NCBI RefSeq assembly: GCF_026810505.1
Contig: NZ_CP101750.1
Span: forward strand, 3,563,254-3,627,253
Length of the DNA: 64,000 nucleotides
Direction: 5' to 3'
From: Streptomyces sp. Je 1-369
GTDB taxonomy: Bacteria > Actinomycetota > Actinomycetes > Streptomycetales > Streptomycetaceae
Below, one piece after another: positions 52,512-60,158 of this stretch. Position numbers and translations under genes: made by a program. Position 1 is the first letter of the stretch. Each line of letters opens with the position of its first letter. A model generated the notes under the pieces. That model ran no database searches and was not told the origin of the DNA. It worked only from the letters and a program-made list of their open reading frames with translations.

Positions 52512-52976
52512 GTGCCCGGAATCGACGAGTGTCTGTACGAAGCCATGACACTGCCCGGTGCCCGTGGAGCCGCGATCGTCGACTGGACCAGCGGCCTCGC
52601 GCTCGGTTCGGTCGGCGATTCCCCGAACGGTGACTACGAGGCGACCGCCGCCGAGACCGCCGAGGTGGCCCGCGCGGCCGCCGAGTACCAGGCGTTCGCA
52701 CCGGTCGACGACGCGGCCGACATGGACGGTGTGGACAGCGGCCGCGGGGTGGACGGTGCGGACAGCGGCAGCGGCGTGGACGGTGCGGACCGCAAAGGGC
52801 CCCCCGTCGAAGACCTCATGCTCACGACCCAGTCCGGCTTCCACCTGATCCGCTACGTGGAGACGACCTTCGACAGCAGCGTCTTCCTCTACCTCTGGCT
52901 CGACCGGCACACCGGCAACCTCGCCATGGCGCGGATACGGCTGCGGAGCCTCGCCGAACGGCTGGTGCTGGTGTGA
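52512..52976 (+). CDS. Roadblock/LC7-like small protein with acidic insertion
   Basis: 154 aa from GTG 52512 (ggggagg). It is homologous to the gene at 54336: GARGAAIVDWTSGLALGSVGDSPN matches [24 protein letters not shown], and LMLTTQSGFHLIRYVET ... LYLWLDRHTGNLAMARIRLRSL matches [17 protein letters not shown] ... [22 protein letters not shown]. Between these blocks, residues about 68-98 are a GVDGADSG repeat insertion absent from the paralogue. Probably a dimeric Roadblock-type adaptor. Its TGA overlaps the next GTG (GTGA). Confidence 0.72.
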   Translation: MPGIDECLYEAMTLPGARGAAIVDWTSGLALGSVGDSPNGDYEATAAETAEVARAAAEYQAFAPVDDAADMDGVDSGRGVDGADSGSGVDGADRKGPPVEDLMLTTQSGFHLIRYVETTFDSSVFLYLWLDRHTGNLAMARIRLRSLAERLVLV

Positions 52977-53785
52977 ACGGCCTGCGGGCCGCCGAGCCCG
53001 ACGCCGTCCCGCGGGCCGTCGGCGCGCCCGCCGTCTCGCCCCTGCTCACCCGGCTCGCCACCGAGCGCGCCACCGGGGCCTTCCTGCGCGCCCAGGGCAC
53101 CCTCTACCTCGTGGACGGGCGCGTCGTACACGCCGAGAGCCCGGCGGCGCCCGGCATAGACGTCCTGCTCACGGCCGGCGGCGCGCTCGCCGCGCAGGGC
53201 TGGCAGGAGGTGCTGTCCGCGGCGGGCACCCGGCACGAGGTGGGCCGCGAGCTCGTCGCCAGCGGCCGGGTCACCGCGGGCGAGCTGGAGATGTGCCACC
53301 TCGGCGCGCTCTTCGACGCCGCGTTCTTCGTCCTGGGCGCGGCGAGCGGACCCACCCGGTTCCGTTACGGCGTCGCGCACTGGCTCGGCCGGGTCCGCCC
53401 GGTGCCCGCCGCGGCCCTCGAACGCGAGACGCTGCGGCGCCGGGCGCTCCTGGACAGCATCTGGCCCCGGCCCGAGGTCGACACCGCCCCGGTCGTGCCC
53501 CGCGCGCCCGCGCCCGGCCAGACCGTCACCGTGCGCCAGCGTGCGCTGTTGCGGCTCGCGGACGGCGTACGGACGCCGACGGCCATCGCCTGGGCCCTCG
53601 GCAGGCCCTCGTTCCACACACTGATCGAGGTCAGGCGGCTGGCGGCCGCCGGACTCGTGGAGGCCCCCGGGGCACCGGAGCGGGAGCCGGTTCCGGTGGC
53701 TCTCCCCTGCCCGGCCGCGACGGAGTGCGCCGATCCCGACATCGCGCTCCTTCGCCGGGTCCGTGACGCCCTGGAGGCGCTGTGA
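52973..53785 (+). CDS. DUF4388/PATAN-like protein with winged-helix end
   Basis: 270 aa. N-terminal region (LTRLATERATGAFLRAQGTLYLVDGRVVHAESPAAPGIDVLL) has the short strands and RGxL-type pattern of DUF4388/PATAN proteins found with Roadblock and response-regulator systems. The C-terminal half (RQRALLRLADGVRTPTAIAWALGRPSFHTLIEVRRLAAAGLVE) looks like a winged helix. The GTG start overlaps the preceding gene by four bases. A likely adaptor linking Roadblock dimers to transcription; inference. Confidence 0.6.
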   Translation: MNGLRAAEPDAVPRAVGAPAVSPLLTRLATERATGAFLRAQGTLYLVDGRVVHAESPAAPGIDVLLTAGGALAAQGWQEVLSAAGTRHEVGRELVASGRVTAGELEMCHLGALFDAAFFVLGAASGPTRFRYGVAHWLGRVRPVPAAALERETLRRRALLDSIWPRPEVDTAPVVPRAPAPGQTVTVRQRALLRLADGVRTPTAIAWALGRPSFHTLIEVRRLAAAGLVEAPGAPEREPVPVALPCPAATECADPDIALLRRVRDALEAL

Positions 53786-53867
53786 AACTCCCCGCCGTCC
53801 CCTGGGCCGGGACCTCGACCACATGAAGTTCTTCGCGTCCTGGCGGCGCGCAGGGAGGAGAGAGCTG

Positions 53868-54260
53868 GTGGCTGCCGAAGCCGACGTACTCGGCGAACTG
53901 AAACGGCTGCGGACCCGTATTCCCCAGCTCCGCGGCGCCCTGACGGCCAGTGTCGACGGGCTCCTGCTGGCGCAGGACGCCTCGGACGTGGAGGCGGAGG
54001 GCGTCTGCGCGCTCACCGCGGCGGCGCTCGGTGTGGCGCTGCGGCTGTCCGACGCCACCCATCAGGGCGGCTTCCGTGAACTGATCATCCGTGGCGAACA
54101 GGGCTACGTGGCCACGTACGCGGCCGGTTCGTCCGCCGTGCTGACGCTGCTCGCCGAGCCCCGCATCAACGTGGGCCGGCTGCACCTGGAGGCCCGCCGT
54201 TCCAGCGCGCTCATCGGAGAGCTGGTCGACGCCGCCGTCGATCGAGCGGAGGAAACCTGA
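53868..54260 (+). CDS. Roadblock/LC7 (MglB-like) domain protein
   Basis: 130 aa from GTG 53868, chosen because ggaggag lies about 8 bases upstream; an in-frame ATG at 53823 has no such site and would add 15 basic residues. The Roadblock fold is clear: VLGELKRLRTRIPQLRGALTASVDGLLLAQD and [41 protein letters not shown]. Such proteins are GTPase-activating or GTPase-binding partners in MglA/Cvn systems. No small GTPase gene is present near it. Confidence 0.82.
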   Translation: MAAEADVLGELKRLRTRIPQLRGALTASVDGLLLAQDASDVEAEGVCALTAAALGVALRLSDATHQGGFRELIIRGEQGYVATYAAGSSAVLTLLAEPRINVGRLHLEARRSSALIGELVDAAVDRAEET

Positions 54261-54335
54261 CCCATGCCCCCCACCACACCCTCATCGTCCCCTTCACCGC
54301 GGACGCCCGGCAGACGGAAAGGAAGCACCAAGCAC

Positions 54336-54710
54336 ATGACCGACACGGAGACCGCACTCAAGGAAGCGACCACCTCGATCGAGGGCGTCATCGGCGCCGC
54401 TCTGGTCGACTACACGAGCGGAATGGCCCTCGGCACGATCGGGGGCGGAAAGGACCTGGACCTGTCGGTGGCGGCGGCGGGCAACACGGACGTCGTACGC
54501 GCCAAGCTGCGCACGATGGAGATGCTCGGGCTCAAGGACGAGATCGAGGACATCCTGATCTCGCTCGGCTCGCAGTACCACCTCATCCGGCTGATGAAGG
54601 GCCGCAACAACAACGGCCTCTTCCTCTACCTGGCCCTCGACAAGGACCGCGCCAACCTGGCGATGGCCCGCCACCAGCTCAAGCGCATCGAGACCGGCCT
54701 GGACGTCTGA
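54336..54710 (+). CDS. Roadblock/LC7-like small protein
   Basis: 124 aa from ATG 54336. Begins [17 protein letters not shown], then [21 protein letters not shown], a helical segment and [38 protein letters not shown]. Paralogue of 52512 without the insertion. Last gene of the four-gene cluster, 75 bases after the previous one. Its final codons and TGA form the first unit of a heptamer repeat. Confidence 0.75.
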   Translation: MTDTETALKEATTSIEGVIGAALVDYTSGMALGTIGGGKDLDLSVAAAGNTDVVRAKLRTMEMLGLKDEIEDILISLGSQYHLIRLMKGRNNNGLFLYLALDKDRANLAMARHQLKRIETGLDV

Positions 54711-54739
54711 TGTCTGACGCCTGACGTCTGACGCCTGAC
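54705..54739. repeat. gtctgac/gcctgac heptamers over a stop codon
   Basis: gtctgat (54705-54711, including the stop codon of the Roadblock-like gene), gtctgac, gcctgac, gtctgac, gcctgac (ends 54739). A hairpin terminator follows. Confidence 0.85.
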
Positions 54740-54756
54740 GTCCGGCCGCCCGGCGG

Positions 54757-54781
54757 CGCCGCGCTCCCCCCGGGCGCGGCG
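54757..54781. terminator. Bidirectional hairpin terminator
   Basis: 8-bp stem cgccgcgc (54757-54764) / gcgcggcg (54774-54781), 9-nt loop, between convergent Roadblock-like and RpiR genes; followed by tcgccttt. Confidence 0.6.
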
Positions 54782-54811
54782 TCGCCTTTGCGCGCCCCCT
54801 TGTTGCGGGAA

Positions 54812-55645
54812 CTACTCCACGAAGAGGCCGCGCGCCGCCGCCCGTACGTCGAACTCCTCCAGGCGCGCCTGTGCGTCGGGGAGGTGGTCGCACATGGCCT
54901 CCAGGAGGACGCGGCCGAGCAGCATCGGGGCGCAGGCCGTGTCGAAGGCGAGGCCCGTGCCGACGGCCGCGGGGAGGAGGAGGTCGGAGTGGGCGGCTAC
55001 GGGGGCGAAGGCCGAGTCGGCGACGGTGACGACGGTGAGGCCCGCCGACTGGGCGTAGGCGAGGGCGTCGACGACCTCGCGGGGGTGGCGGGGCAGGGCG
55101 AAGCAGAGGAGGGCCGAGGCACCGGCGCGGACCGCCGCGTCGACGCGGTCGGCGAGCATCGTGCCGCCCTCGTCGAGGAGACGCACCTCGGGGTGGACCT
55201 TCGCCGCGAAGTACGAGAAGCCGTACGCCTGCGACGCGGCGGCCCGCAGCCCGAGGACGGGCAGGGGCCGGGACGCGGCGAGGAGCCGTCCCGCGCGCTC
55301 GACCGGCTCCGGGTCGGCGAGGACCTCCGCCAGGTGCCTGAGGTTCTCGATCTCCGCGTCGACCGCCTGCTGGTACTCGTTGGCGGCCGTCGCCCCCGAC
55401 TCCTCCGCGGGCGCCACGTCCCGCAGGTGCCTGCGCAGCGCCGGATAGCCGTCGAAGCCGAGGGCGACCGCGAAGCGGGTGACCGACGGCTGGCTGACAC
55501 CGGCGAGTTCGGCGAGCTCCACGCTGGAGAGGAAGGGCGCGTCGGCGGCCCTGCGCACCATGCAGTGCGCGATGCGCCGCTGGGTGGGTGTGAGCCGGTG
55601 GCCCTCGAAGAGCACTTGCAGTCGCGCGGCAGGGCTGTCACTCAT
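54812..55645 (-). CDS. MurR/RpiR-family transcriptional regulator
   Basis: 277 aa. N-terminal HTH_6 (LTPTQRRIAHCMVRRAADAPFLSSVELAELAGVSQPSVTRFAVALGFDGYPALRR) and a C-terminal SIS-type domain (about 120-260) that usually binds a phosphosugar; here the classical sugar-phosphate Ser/Thr run is weak (PVLGLRAAASQAYGFSYFAAKV), so the ligand may be different. ATG 55645 overlaps the stop of the lyase gene (ATGA). Cotranscribed with the lyase, it is likely to be its regulator and may control the divergent transporter. Confidence 0.88.
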   Translation of the reverse strand: MSDSPAARLQVLFEGHRLTPTQRRIAHCMVRRAADAPFLSSVELAELAGVSQPSVTRFAVALGFDGYPALRRHLRDVAPAEESGATAANEYQQAVDAEIENLRHLAEVLADPEPVERAGRLLAASRPLPVLGLRAAASQAYGFSYFAAKVHPEVRLLDEGGTMLADRVDAAVRAGASALLCFALPRHPREVVDALAYAQSAGLTVVTVADSAFAPVAAHSDLLLPAAVGTGLAFDTACAPMLLGRVLLEAMCDHLPDAQARLEEFDVRAAARGLFVE

Positions 55646-57258
55646 GCCGTCCCCCTCATGATGTCCGTACCCGCTGTCGTTCCGACGGTCGTTCCGACGG
55701 CCGTCCCTGCGCCGAGTTCCGACCACACCGTGGTGAACCGGTCGAGCAGGCCCGCCGCCGCCGTCACATCATCCGTCAGCGGCCGGTCCGCGAACTCCGC
55801 TTCCAGAACGGAGTCGGCGAGTCCGAAGGCGCGTGCGAGCGGTGTGTCCGGATCGAGTCGCATGTCCCGTTGCCGCAACGCCCGCACGGCGGCCACCAGT
55901 TCGCATCCCACGACCATGCGGTAAGCCTCGCAGGCGCGCAGGGTCTGGCGGGCGGCGAGCGAGGCGAAGCTCGCCTGTTCCTCGACGCCACGGGAGAGCA
56001 CGGCGTGGCCGAGGGAGGCGGGGGCGGAGTAGGCGCGCAGGTCACCGAGGGCGGCGCCGGCCGCGTATTCGAGGATCATGACGCCGGACGAGGCCGGTTC
56101 GCCGTCCGCGAGGAAGGGGCGCAGGCGGGTGAAGGCGGGTTCGTTGAGGGTGGAGAGACGGGAGGTGGAGAGGCGGGCCGCCTGGGTCACGGCGAGCCTG
56201 AAGTGGTCGAGCGCTAGGGCGAGTTGGGCCAGATAGAAGCCGCCGTGGTGGTACGCGGCCAGGTCCTCGGGCGAGATCAGCGGGTTCTCCGCGGCCGCGT
56301 TGATCTCGACGGTCAGGACATCCTCCAGGGCGTCCGCCGCGTCGTGCGCGGGACCGTGGATCTGCGGCACGCACCGGAAGCCGTAGGGGTCCTGGATGCG
56401 GCCCAGGGGCGGAGTGGGTCGATCGGGGGCGCCCAGCAAACGGCGCATGCGCTCGGCGACCGCGTACGAGCCGGGGTGGCGCCGCGCCTCGTGCACGGGC
56501 AGCGCGTACGCCTCGTACGACCCGTCGACCGCCATCAGCGACAGCGCAGCGACCACCTGCGTGGCGCCGATCAGGCCGCGCAGTTCGTGCAGGGCGAGCG
56601 CGGACTGGCCGAGGGTGAGGGCGTTGCTGCTGATCAGGGCGAGGGCGTCATTGTTGTCGAGCGGCTGAGCTTCCGGGGGCCTCCCGGCGCCCTGCCACGG
56701 ATGCTCACCGGCGAGCGCGAGGCCCATCTGACTGAGAGCCGCGATGTCGCCGGTGCCGACCGAGCCGAACTCGTTGACGGTGGGGTGGGCGCCGGTCTCC
56801 AGGGCCTCGCAGAGCGCCGTGACGACGCTGGGGCGCAGTCCGGCGCCGCCCGCGAGGAGCTGGTTAGCGCGAACGGCGAGCATCGCGCGGACCTGCCGTG
56901 CGGGCAGTTCGGCGCCGATGGCTCCGGCGTGCGAGCGGAGCAGTCGCAGGCCGTGGTCGGCGGCGGCCTCGGTGGGCACGTCCTCGTTCCGGTTGGCGCC
57001 GACGCCGGTGGAGCGGCCGTAGACGCGGCCCCAGGCGGCGATCTCCCTGGCGGCGTTCCAGGAGTCCTCGGCGCGCTTCATTCCGTCGGTCGCGGGGACG
57101 GGCCGGGCATCGGATTCGGCCAGACGTACGACGTCTGCGACCATCATTCCCCGGCCGTCGAGGACGACGACCGCTTTTCTGTCGTTGGCCGCGGTGTCCG
57201 CGATACGAGACGACTTCACTCGTAAAACCTCCTCAACCGGACGTTCCGTCTTGCCCAT
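55642..57258 (-). CDS. Aromatic amino acid lyase family protein with altered MIO loop
   Basis: 538 aa. Homologous to histidine ammonia-lyase: the Tyr loop VYGRSTGVGANR (Tyr80), LLRSHAG (His110), QDPYGFRCVPQIHG (Gln289, Tyr292, Arg295 at the PpHAL Gln277/Tyr280/Arg283 positions) and AAENPLI. The MIO-forming segment is GSVGTGD (165-171) instead of GSVGASGD: one residue is missing and the Ala-Ser of Ala-Ser-Gly is replaced by Thr. The usual NGT block is replaced by ALISSNA. A canonical MIO cofactor is therefore doubtful. It could be a lyase for a substrate with a better leaving group, such as a betaine-type histidine; HAL activity is the alternative. Confidence 0.83.
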   Translation of the reverse strand: MGKTERPVEEVLRVKSSRIADTAANDRKAVVVLDGRGMMVADVVRLAESDARPVPATDGMKRAEDSWNAAREIAAWGRVYGRSTGVGANRNEDVPTEAAADHGLRLLRSHAGAIGAELPARQVRAMLAVRANQLLAGGAGLRPSVVTALCEALETGAHPTVNEFGSVGTGDIAALSQMGLALAGEHPWQGAGRPPEAQPLDNNDALALISSNALTLGQSALALHELRGLIGATQVVAALSLMAVDGSYEAYALPVHEARRHPGSYAVAERMRRLLGAPDRPTPPLGRIQDPYGFRCVPQIHGPAHDAADALEDVLTVEINAAAENPLISPEDLAAYHHGGFYLAQLALALDHFRLAVTQAARLSTSRLSTLNEPAFTRLRPFLADGEPASSGVMILEYAAGAALGDLRAYSAPASLGHAVLSRGVEEQASFASLAARQTLRACEAYRMVVGCELVAAVRALRQRDMRLDPDTPLARAFGLADSVLEAEFADRPLTDDVTAAAGLLDRFTTVWSELGAGTAVGTTVGTTAGTDIMRGTA

Positions 57259-57267
57259 CGACCCTTT

Positions 57268-57309
57268 ATCGCTCAGCGATTGATGCCGGTGCGCCGCGAA
57301 CTATTGACA
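57268..57309. promoter_or_regulatory. Operator-like palindrome and -35 box between lyase and transporter genes
   Basis: Perfect palindrome atcgctcagcgat (57268-57280), ten bases before the lyase start codon on the minus strand. On the plus strand ttgaca (57304-57309) is a perfect -35; the -10 is not clear (gagaac near 57325). The RpiR regulator of this locus could bind the palindrome; inference. Confidence 0.4.
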
Positions 57310-57367
57310 ACCTATTCAGACAACGAGAACTCTGCATGACGATATACAGCCGGGCAAGGGACTCCAC

Positions 57368-58828
57368 ATGATCCAATTCGATACGGTCCACAAGCGCTTC
57401 CCGAACGGCACGACAGCGGTCCACGACCTCACCCTCGACATGCCCGAAAGCGGCGTGACCGTCCTCGTCGGATCTTCCGGTTGCGGCAAGACGACGACCC
57501 TCCGCATGATCAACCGGATGGTCGACCCGACCTCCGGAACCATCCGGGTCGGCGGCCGCGACATCCTGGAACAGGACGCGGCGGAACTGCGCCGCTCCAT
57601 CGGCTACGTCATCCAGCAAGCCGGTCTCTTCCCGCACCGCACGGTCCTCGACAACGTCGCCACGGTGCCGCTGCTGCTCGGCTGGGGCCGCAGGAAGGCG
57701 CGGGCGCGGGCGGCGGAGCTCCTGGAGACGGTCGGGCTCGCGCCGGACGCGGGGCGTCGCTACCCCCACCAGCTCTCGGGTGGGCAGCAGCAGCGGGTCG
57801 GCGTTGCGCGCGCGCTGGCGGCGGACCCACCGGTCCTCCTCATGGACGAGCCGTTCGGGGCGGTGGACCCGGTGGTCCGCACGCAACTCCAGGACGAACT
57901 GCTGCGCCTCCAACGCGACTTGAACAAAACCATCGTCTTCGTCACGCACGACATCGACGAGGCGGTGCGGCTCGGTGACCGCATAGCCGTGTTCCGCACG
58001 GGTGGCCATCTTGTGCAGTGCGCCGAGCCCGCGGAGCTCCTCGCCCGCCCCGCGGACGACTTCGTCGCGGACTTCCTGGGGGCGGAGCGCGGCCTGAAGC
58101 TTCTGTCGTTGTCCACGTTGTCGGGCGTTCCGCAGGGGGCGGCGCCGGAGGGCGGATCGTGGACGCTCCGCCTGACCGCGACGGGGTCCCCTCTCGCCTG
58201 GCGCCACGTCGACGGCGACGCGCCGGACGTCCCCGTACGTCCCCTCCGCGACACGGACTCCCTCCTCTCGGCGCTGGACGAGTCCCTGTCCGCCCCGACG
58301 GGGCTGGTGGCACGCGTGGACGCAGAGGGGGTCCTGACGGGGGTCACGTCCCGAGCCGACATCCACGACCACGCCGGCGCTGCGCATGCGAGGGGGCGTT
58401 CTGTCCGCGGCCCGGTGGGGGCTGATCGCGCAGTTCCCCGCGCCCCTAGGTCGTCCACCCCACCGGCACCGGACAGGGCGGACCACCCAACGGCGCCGGA
58501 CCAGGTGGACCACCCAGCGGCACTGGACAAGGCGGACCACCCAGCGGCGCCGGGCCAGGTGGACCACCCAGGGGCACTGGACAAGGCGGACCACCCAGCG
58601 GCGCCGGGCCAGGCGGACCACCCAGGGGCGCGGGGAACTGCGCAGCCAGCTAAGGACGACCCGCACCCAGCGGCGCCGGGCCAGGTGGACCAGTCAGGGG
58701 CGCGGGGAACTGCGCGACCAGCCCACGACGACCCGCAGACGAACGCGCAGGGAACACCCTCAGGGGCGCGGGGAACTGCGCAAGCAACCCCCGACGGCCC
58801 GCAGGCGAACGCGGAGTCCACCCCGTGA
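57368..58828 (+). CDS. OpuC-type ABC transporter ATPase with repeat-derived tail
   Basis: 486 aa. ATP-binding subunit of a glycine-betaine/choline/carnitine type importer. Walker A GSSGCGKTT (35-43), Q-loop IQQAGLFPHRT, signature LSGGQQQRVGVARAL (136-150), Walker B LLMDEPF (157-163) and His194. A weak regulatory region ends near residue 340 (VLTGVTSRADIHDHAG). Residues 341-486 are not like the family: they are encoded by copies of the dispersed 20-bp repeat (AVPRAP, GARGTA) and six 9-residue repeats such as ADHPAAPGQ and VDHPAALDK. The stop still overlaps the next GTG by four bases. Confidence 0.9.
   Translation: MIQFDTVHKRFPNGTTAVHDLTLDMPESGVTVLVGSSGCGKTTTLRMINRMVDPTSGTIRVGGRDILEQDAAELRRSIGYVIQQAGLFPHRTVLDNVATVPLLLGWGRRKARARAAELLETVGLAPDAGRRYPHQLSGGQQQRVGVARALAADPPVLLMDEPFGAVDPVVRTQLQDELLRLQRDLNKTIVFVTHDIDEAVRLGDRIAVFRTGGHLVQCAEPAELLARPADDFVADFLGAERGLKLLSLSTLSGVPQGAAPEGGSWTLRLTATGSPLAWRHVDGDAPDVPVRPLRDTDSLLSALDESLSAPTGLVARVDAEGVLTGVTSRADIHDHAGAAHARGRSVRGPVGADRAVPRAPRSSTPPAPDRADHPTAPDQVDHPAALDKADHPAAPGQVDHPGALDKADHPAAPGQADHPGARGTAQPAKDDPHPAAPGQVDQSGARGTARPAHDDPQTNAQGTPSGARGTAQATPDGPQANAESTP
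58428..58781. repeat. Repeat cluster inside the ABC ATPase gene
   Basis: One forward copy of the 20-mer gcgcagttccccgcgcccct (58428-58447) and three inverted copies (58624-58643, 58696-58715, 58762-58781), with six ~27-bp tandem units between about 58478 and 58633 (ggaccacccagcggcgccgg-type). Reading frame is preserved throughout. Confidence 0.88.
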
Positions 58829-59472
58829 CCGTCGACTGGTCGTGGATACGCGACCACACCGACGACCTCACCACCCTCACCCTCTCCCACCTCCAGGCCG
58901 CCCTCTCCGCCGTAGCCCTGGGGCTACTGATCTCGCTCCCACTCGCCGTCCTCGCCCACCGCGTCCGCCCCCTCCGCGGTCTCCTCCTGGGCCTCTCCAA
59001 CGTCCTCTTCACCATCCCCTCCATCGCCGTCTTCGTCCTGCTCCTCCCCGTCAGCGGCCTCACCCGCACCACCACCGTCATCGGCCTGACGATCTACACC
59101 CTCGTCGTGCTCCTCCGGAACACCGTCGAGGGACTCGACTCCGTCCCGGCGAAGACGAAGGAAGCGGCCAAGGCCATGGGCACCCGCCCCCTCCGCACGC
59201 TGCTCACCGTCGAACTCCCCCTCGCCCTCCCCGTGATCATGGCGGGCGTAAGGATCGCCACGGTCATGTCGATCTCGCTCGTCTCCGTGGCGACGTACAT
59301 CGGCGACGGCGGCCTCGGCCAGCTCTTCACCGACGGGTTCCAGCGCAACTTCCCCACCCCCGTGATCGTCGGCGTGGTCCTCACACTGCTGCTCGCGCTC
59401 GTCGCGGACGCACTGCTCGTCACGCTCCAGTACGTCCTGACGCCCTGGACCCGCCGCCGGAGGAGCGCCTGA
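58825..59472 (+). CDS. OpuC-type ABC permease 1
   Basis: 215 aa with about five membrane segments. The BPD transport signature is AKTKEAAKAMGTRPLRTLLTVELPLALPVIMAGVRIA (EAA loop for ATPase contact) and TYIGDGGLGQLF. GTG 58825 overlaps the ATPase stop (GTGA). A second permease follows one base after the stop, so both form the channel together. Confidence 0.92.
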   Translation: MTVDWSWIRDHTDDLTTLTLSHLQAALSAVALGLLISLPLAVLAHRVRPLRGLLLGLSNVLFTIPSIAVFVLLLPVSGLTRTTTVIGLTIYTLVVLLRNTVEGLDSVPAKTKEAAKAMGTRPLRTLLTVELPLALPVIMAGVRIATVMSISLVSVATYIGDGGLGQLFTDGFQRNFPTPVIVGVVLTLLLALVADALLVTLQYVLTPWTRRRRSA

Positions 59473-59473
59473 C

Positions 59474-60145
59474 ATGTACGAACTCTTCAAGGACCTCGGC
59501 GCGTGGCTGGTCAGCGGCGACCAGTGGACCGGCCCCGACGGCATCGGGCACCGGCTCGCCGAGCACCTCCAGTACTCGCTGCTCGCCACCCTCATCGCCG
59601 CCGCCATCGCCCTGCCGGTCGGCCTCCTCATCGGACACACCGGACGCGGCGCGTTCATCGCCATCAACCTGTCCTCGTTCGGCCGCGCCCTGCCCACCGT
59701 CGGACTGGTCGTCCTGGTCTTCCTGGCGAGCGGCCTCTCCATGACACCCGTCTACATCGCGCTCGTCGCGCTCGCCGTCCCCTCCATCGTCACCAACACG
59801 TACGCGGGCATGACCGCCGTCGACCCCGAGGTGCGGGACGCGGCGCGCGGCCAGGGCATGCGGGCCCACCAGGTGCTGCTGCACGTCGAGTTGCCGCTCG
59901 CGCTGCCGCTGATCATGACCGGGCTCCGGCTCGCGCTGATCCAGGTCGTCGCGACGGCGACCATCGCCGCGTACGTCTCGTTCGGCGGCCTCGGCCGGTA
60001 CGTGTTCGACGGCCTCGCCCAGCGCGACCTCGTCCAGGTGCTCGGCGGCGCCGTACTCGTGGCCTTCGTCGCCGTCGTACTCGACCTCGCGCTCGCGTCC
60101 CTGCAACGCGCCCTCTTCCGCCACCGCCCGGCCCAACAGGCTTAG
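59474..60145 (+). CDS. OpuC-type ABC permease 2
   Basis: 223 aa. Membrane permease with EVRDAARGQGMRAHQVLLHVELPLALPLIMTGLRLA as EAA loop and AYVSFGGLGRYVFDG near the end. It begins two bases after permease 1. Paired heteromeric permeases are usual in OpuC-like importers. Confidence 0.92.
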   Translation: MYELFKDLGAWLVSGDQWTGPDGIGHRLAEHLQYSLLATLIAAAIALPVGLLIGHTGRGAFIAINLSSFGRALPTVGLVVLVFLASGLSMTPVYIALVALAVPSIVTNTYAGMTAVDPEVRDAARGQGMRAHQVLLHVELPLALPLIMTGLRLALIQVVATATIAAYVSFGGLGRYVFDGLAQRDLVQVLGGAVLVAFVAVVLDLALASLQRALFRHRPAQQA

Positions 60146-60158
60146 GAGCACCCAGGAC

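Noticed and set aside
55642..57258. Calling this gene hutH
   Set aside because: The MIO tripeptide and NGT block are altered and it is not within the hut operon, so the symbol is not justified.
58478..58633. CRISPR-like 27-bp periodicity
   Set aside because: Units are contiguous without spacers and in frame within a coding sequence.
57266..58666. 466-codon minus-strand frame with WVVRL repeats
   Set aside because: Antisense of the ABC ATPase and its repeat-derived tail.
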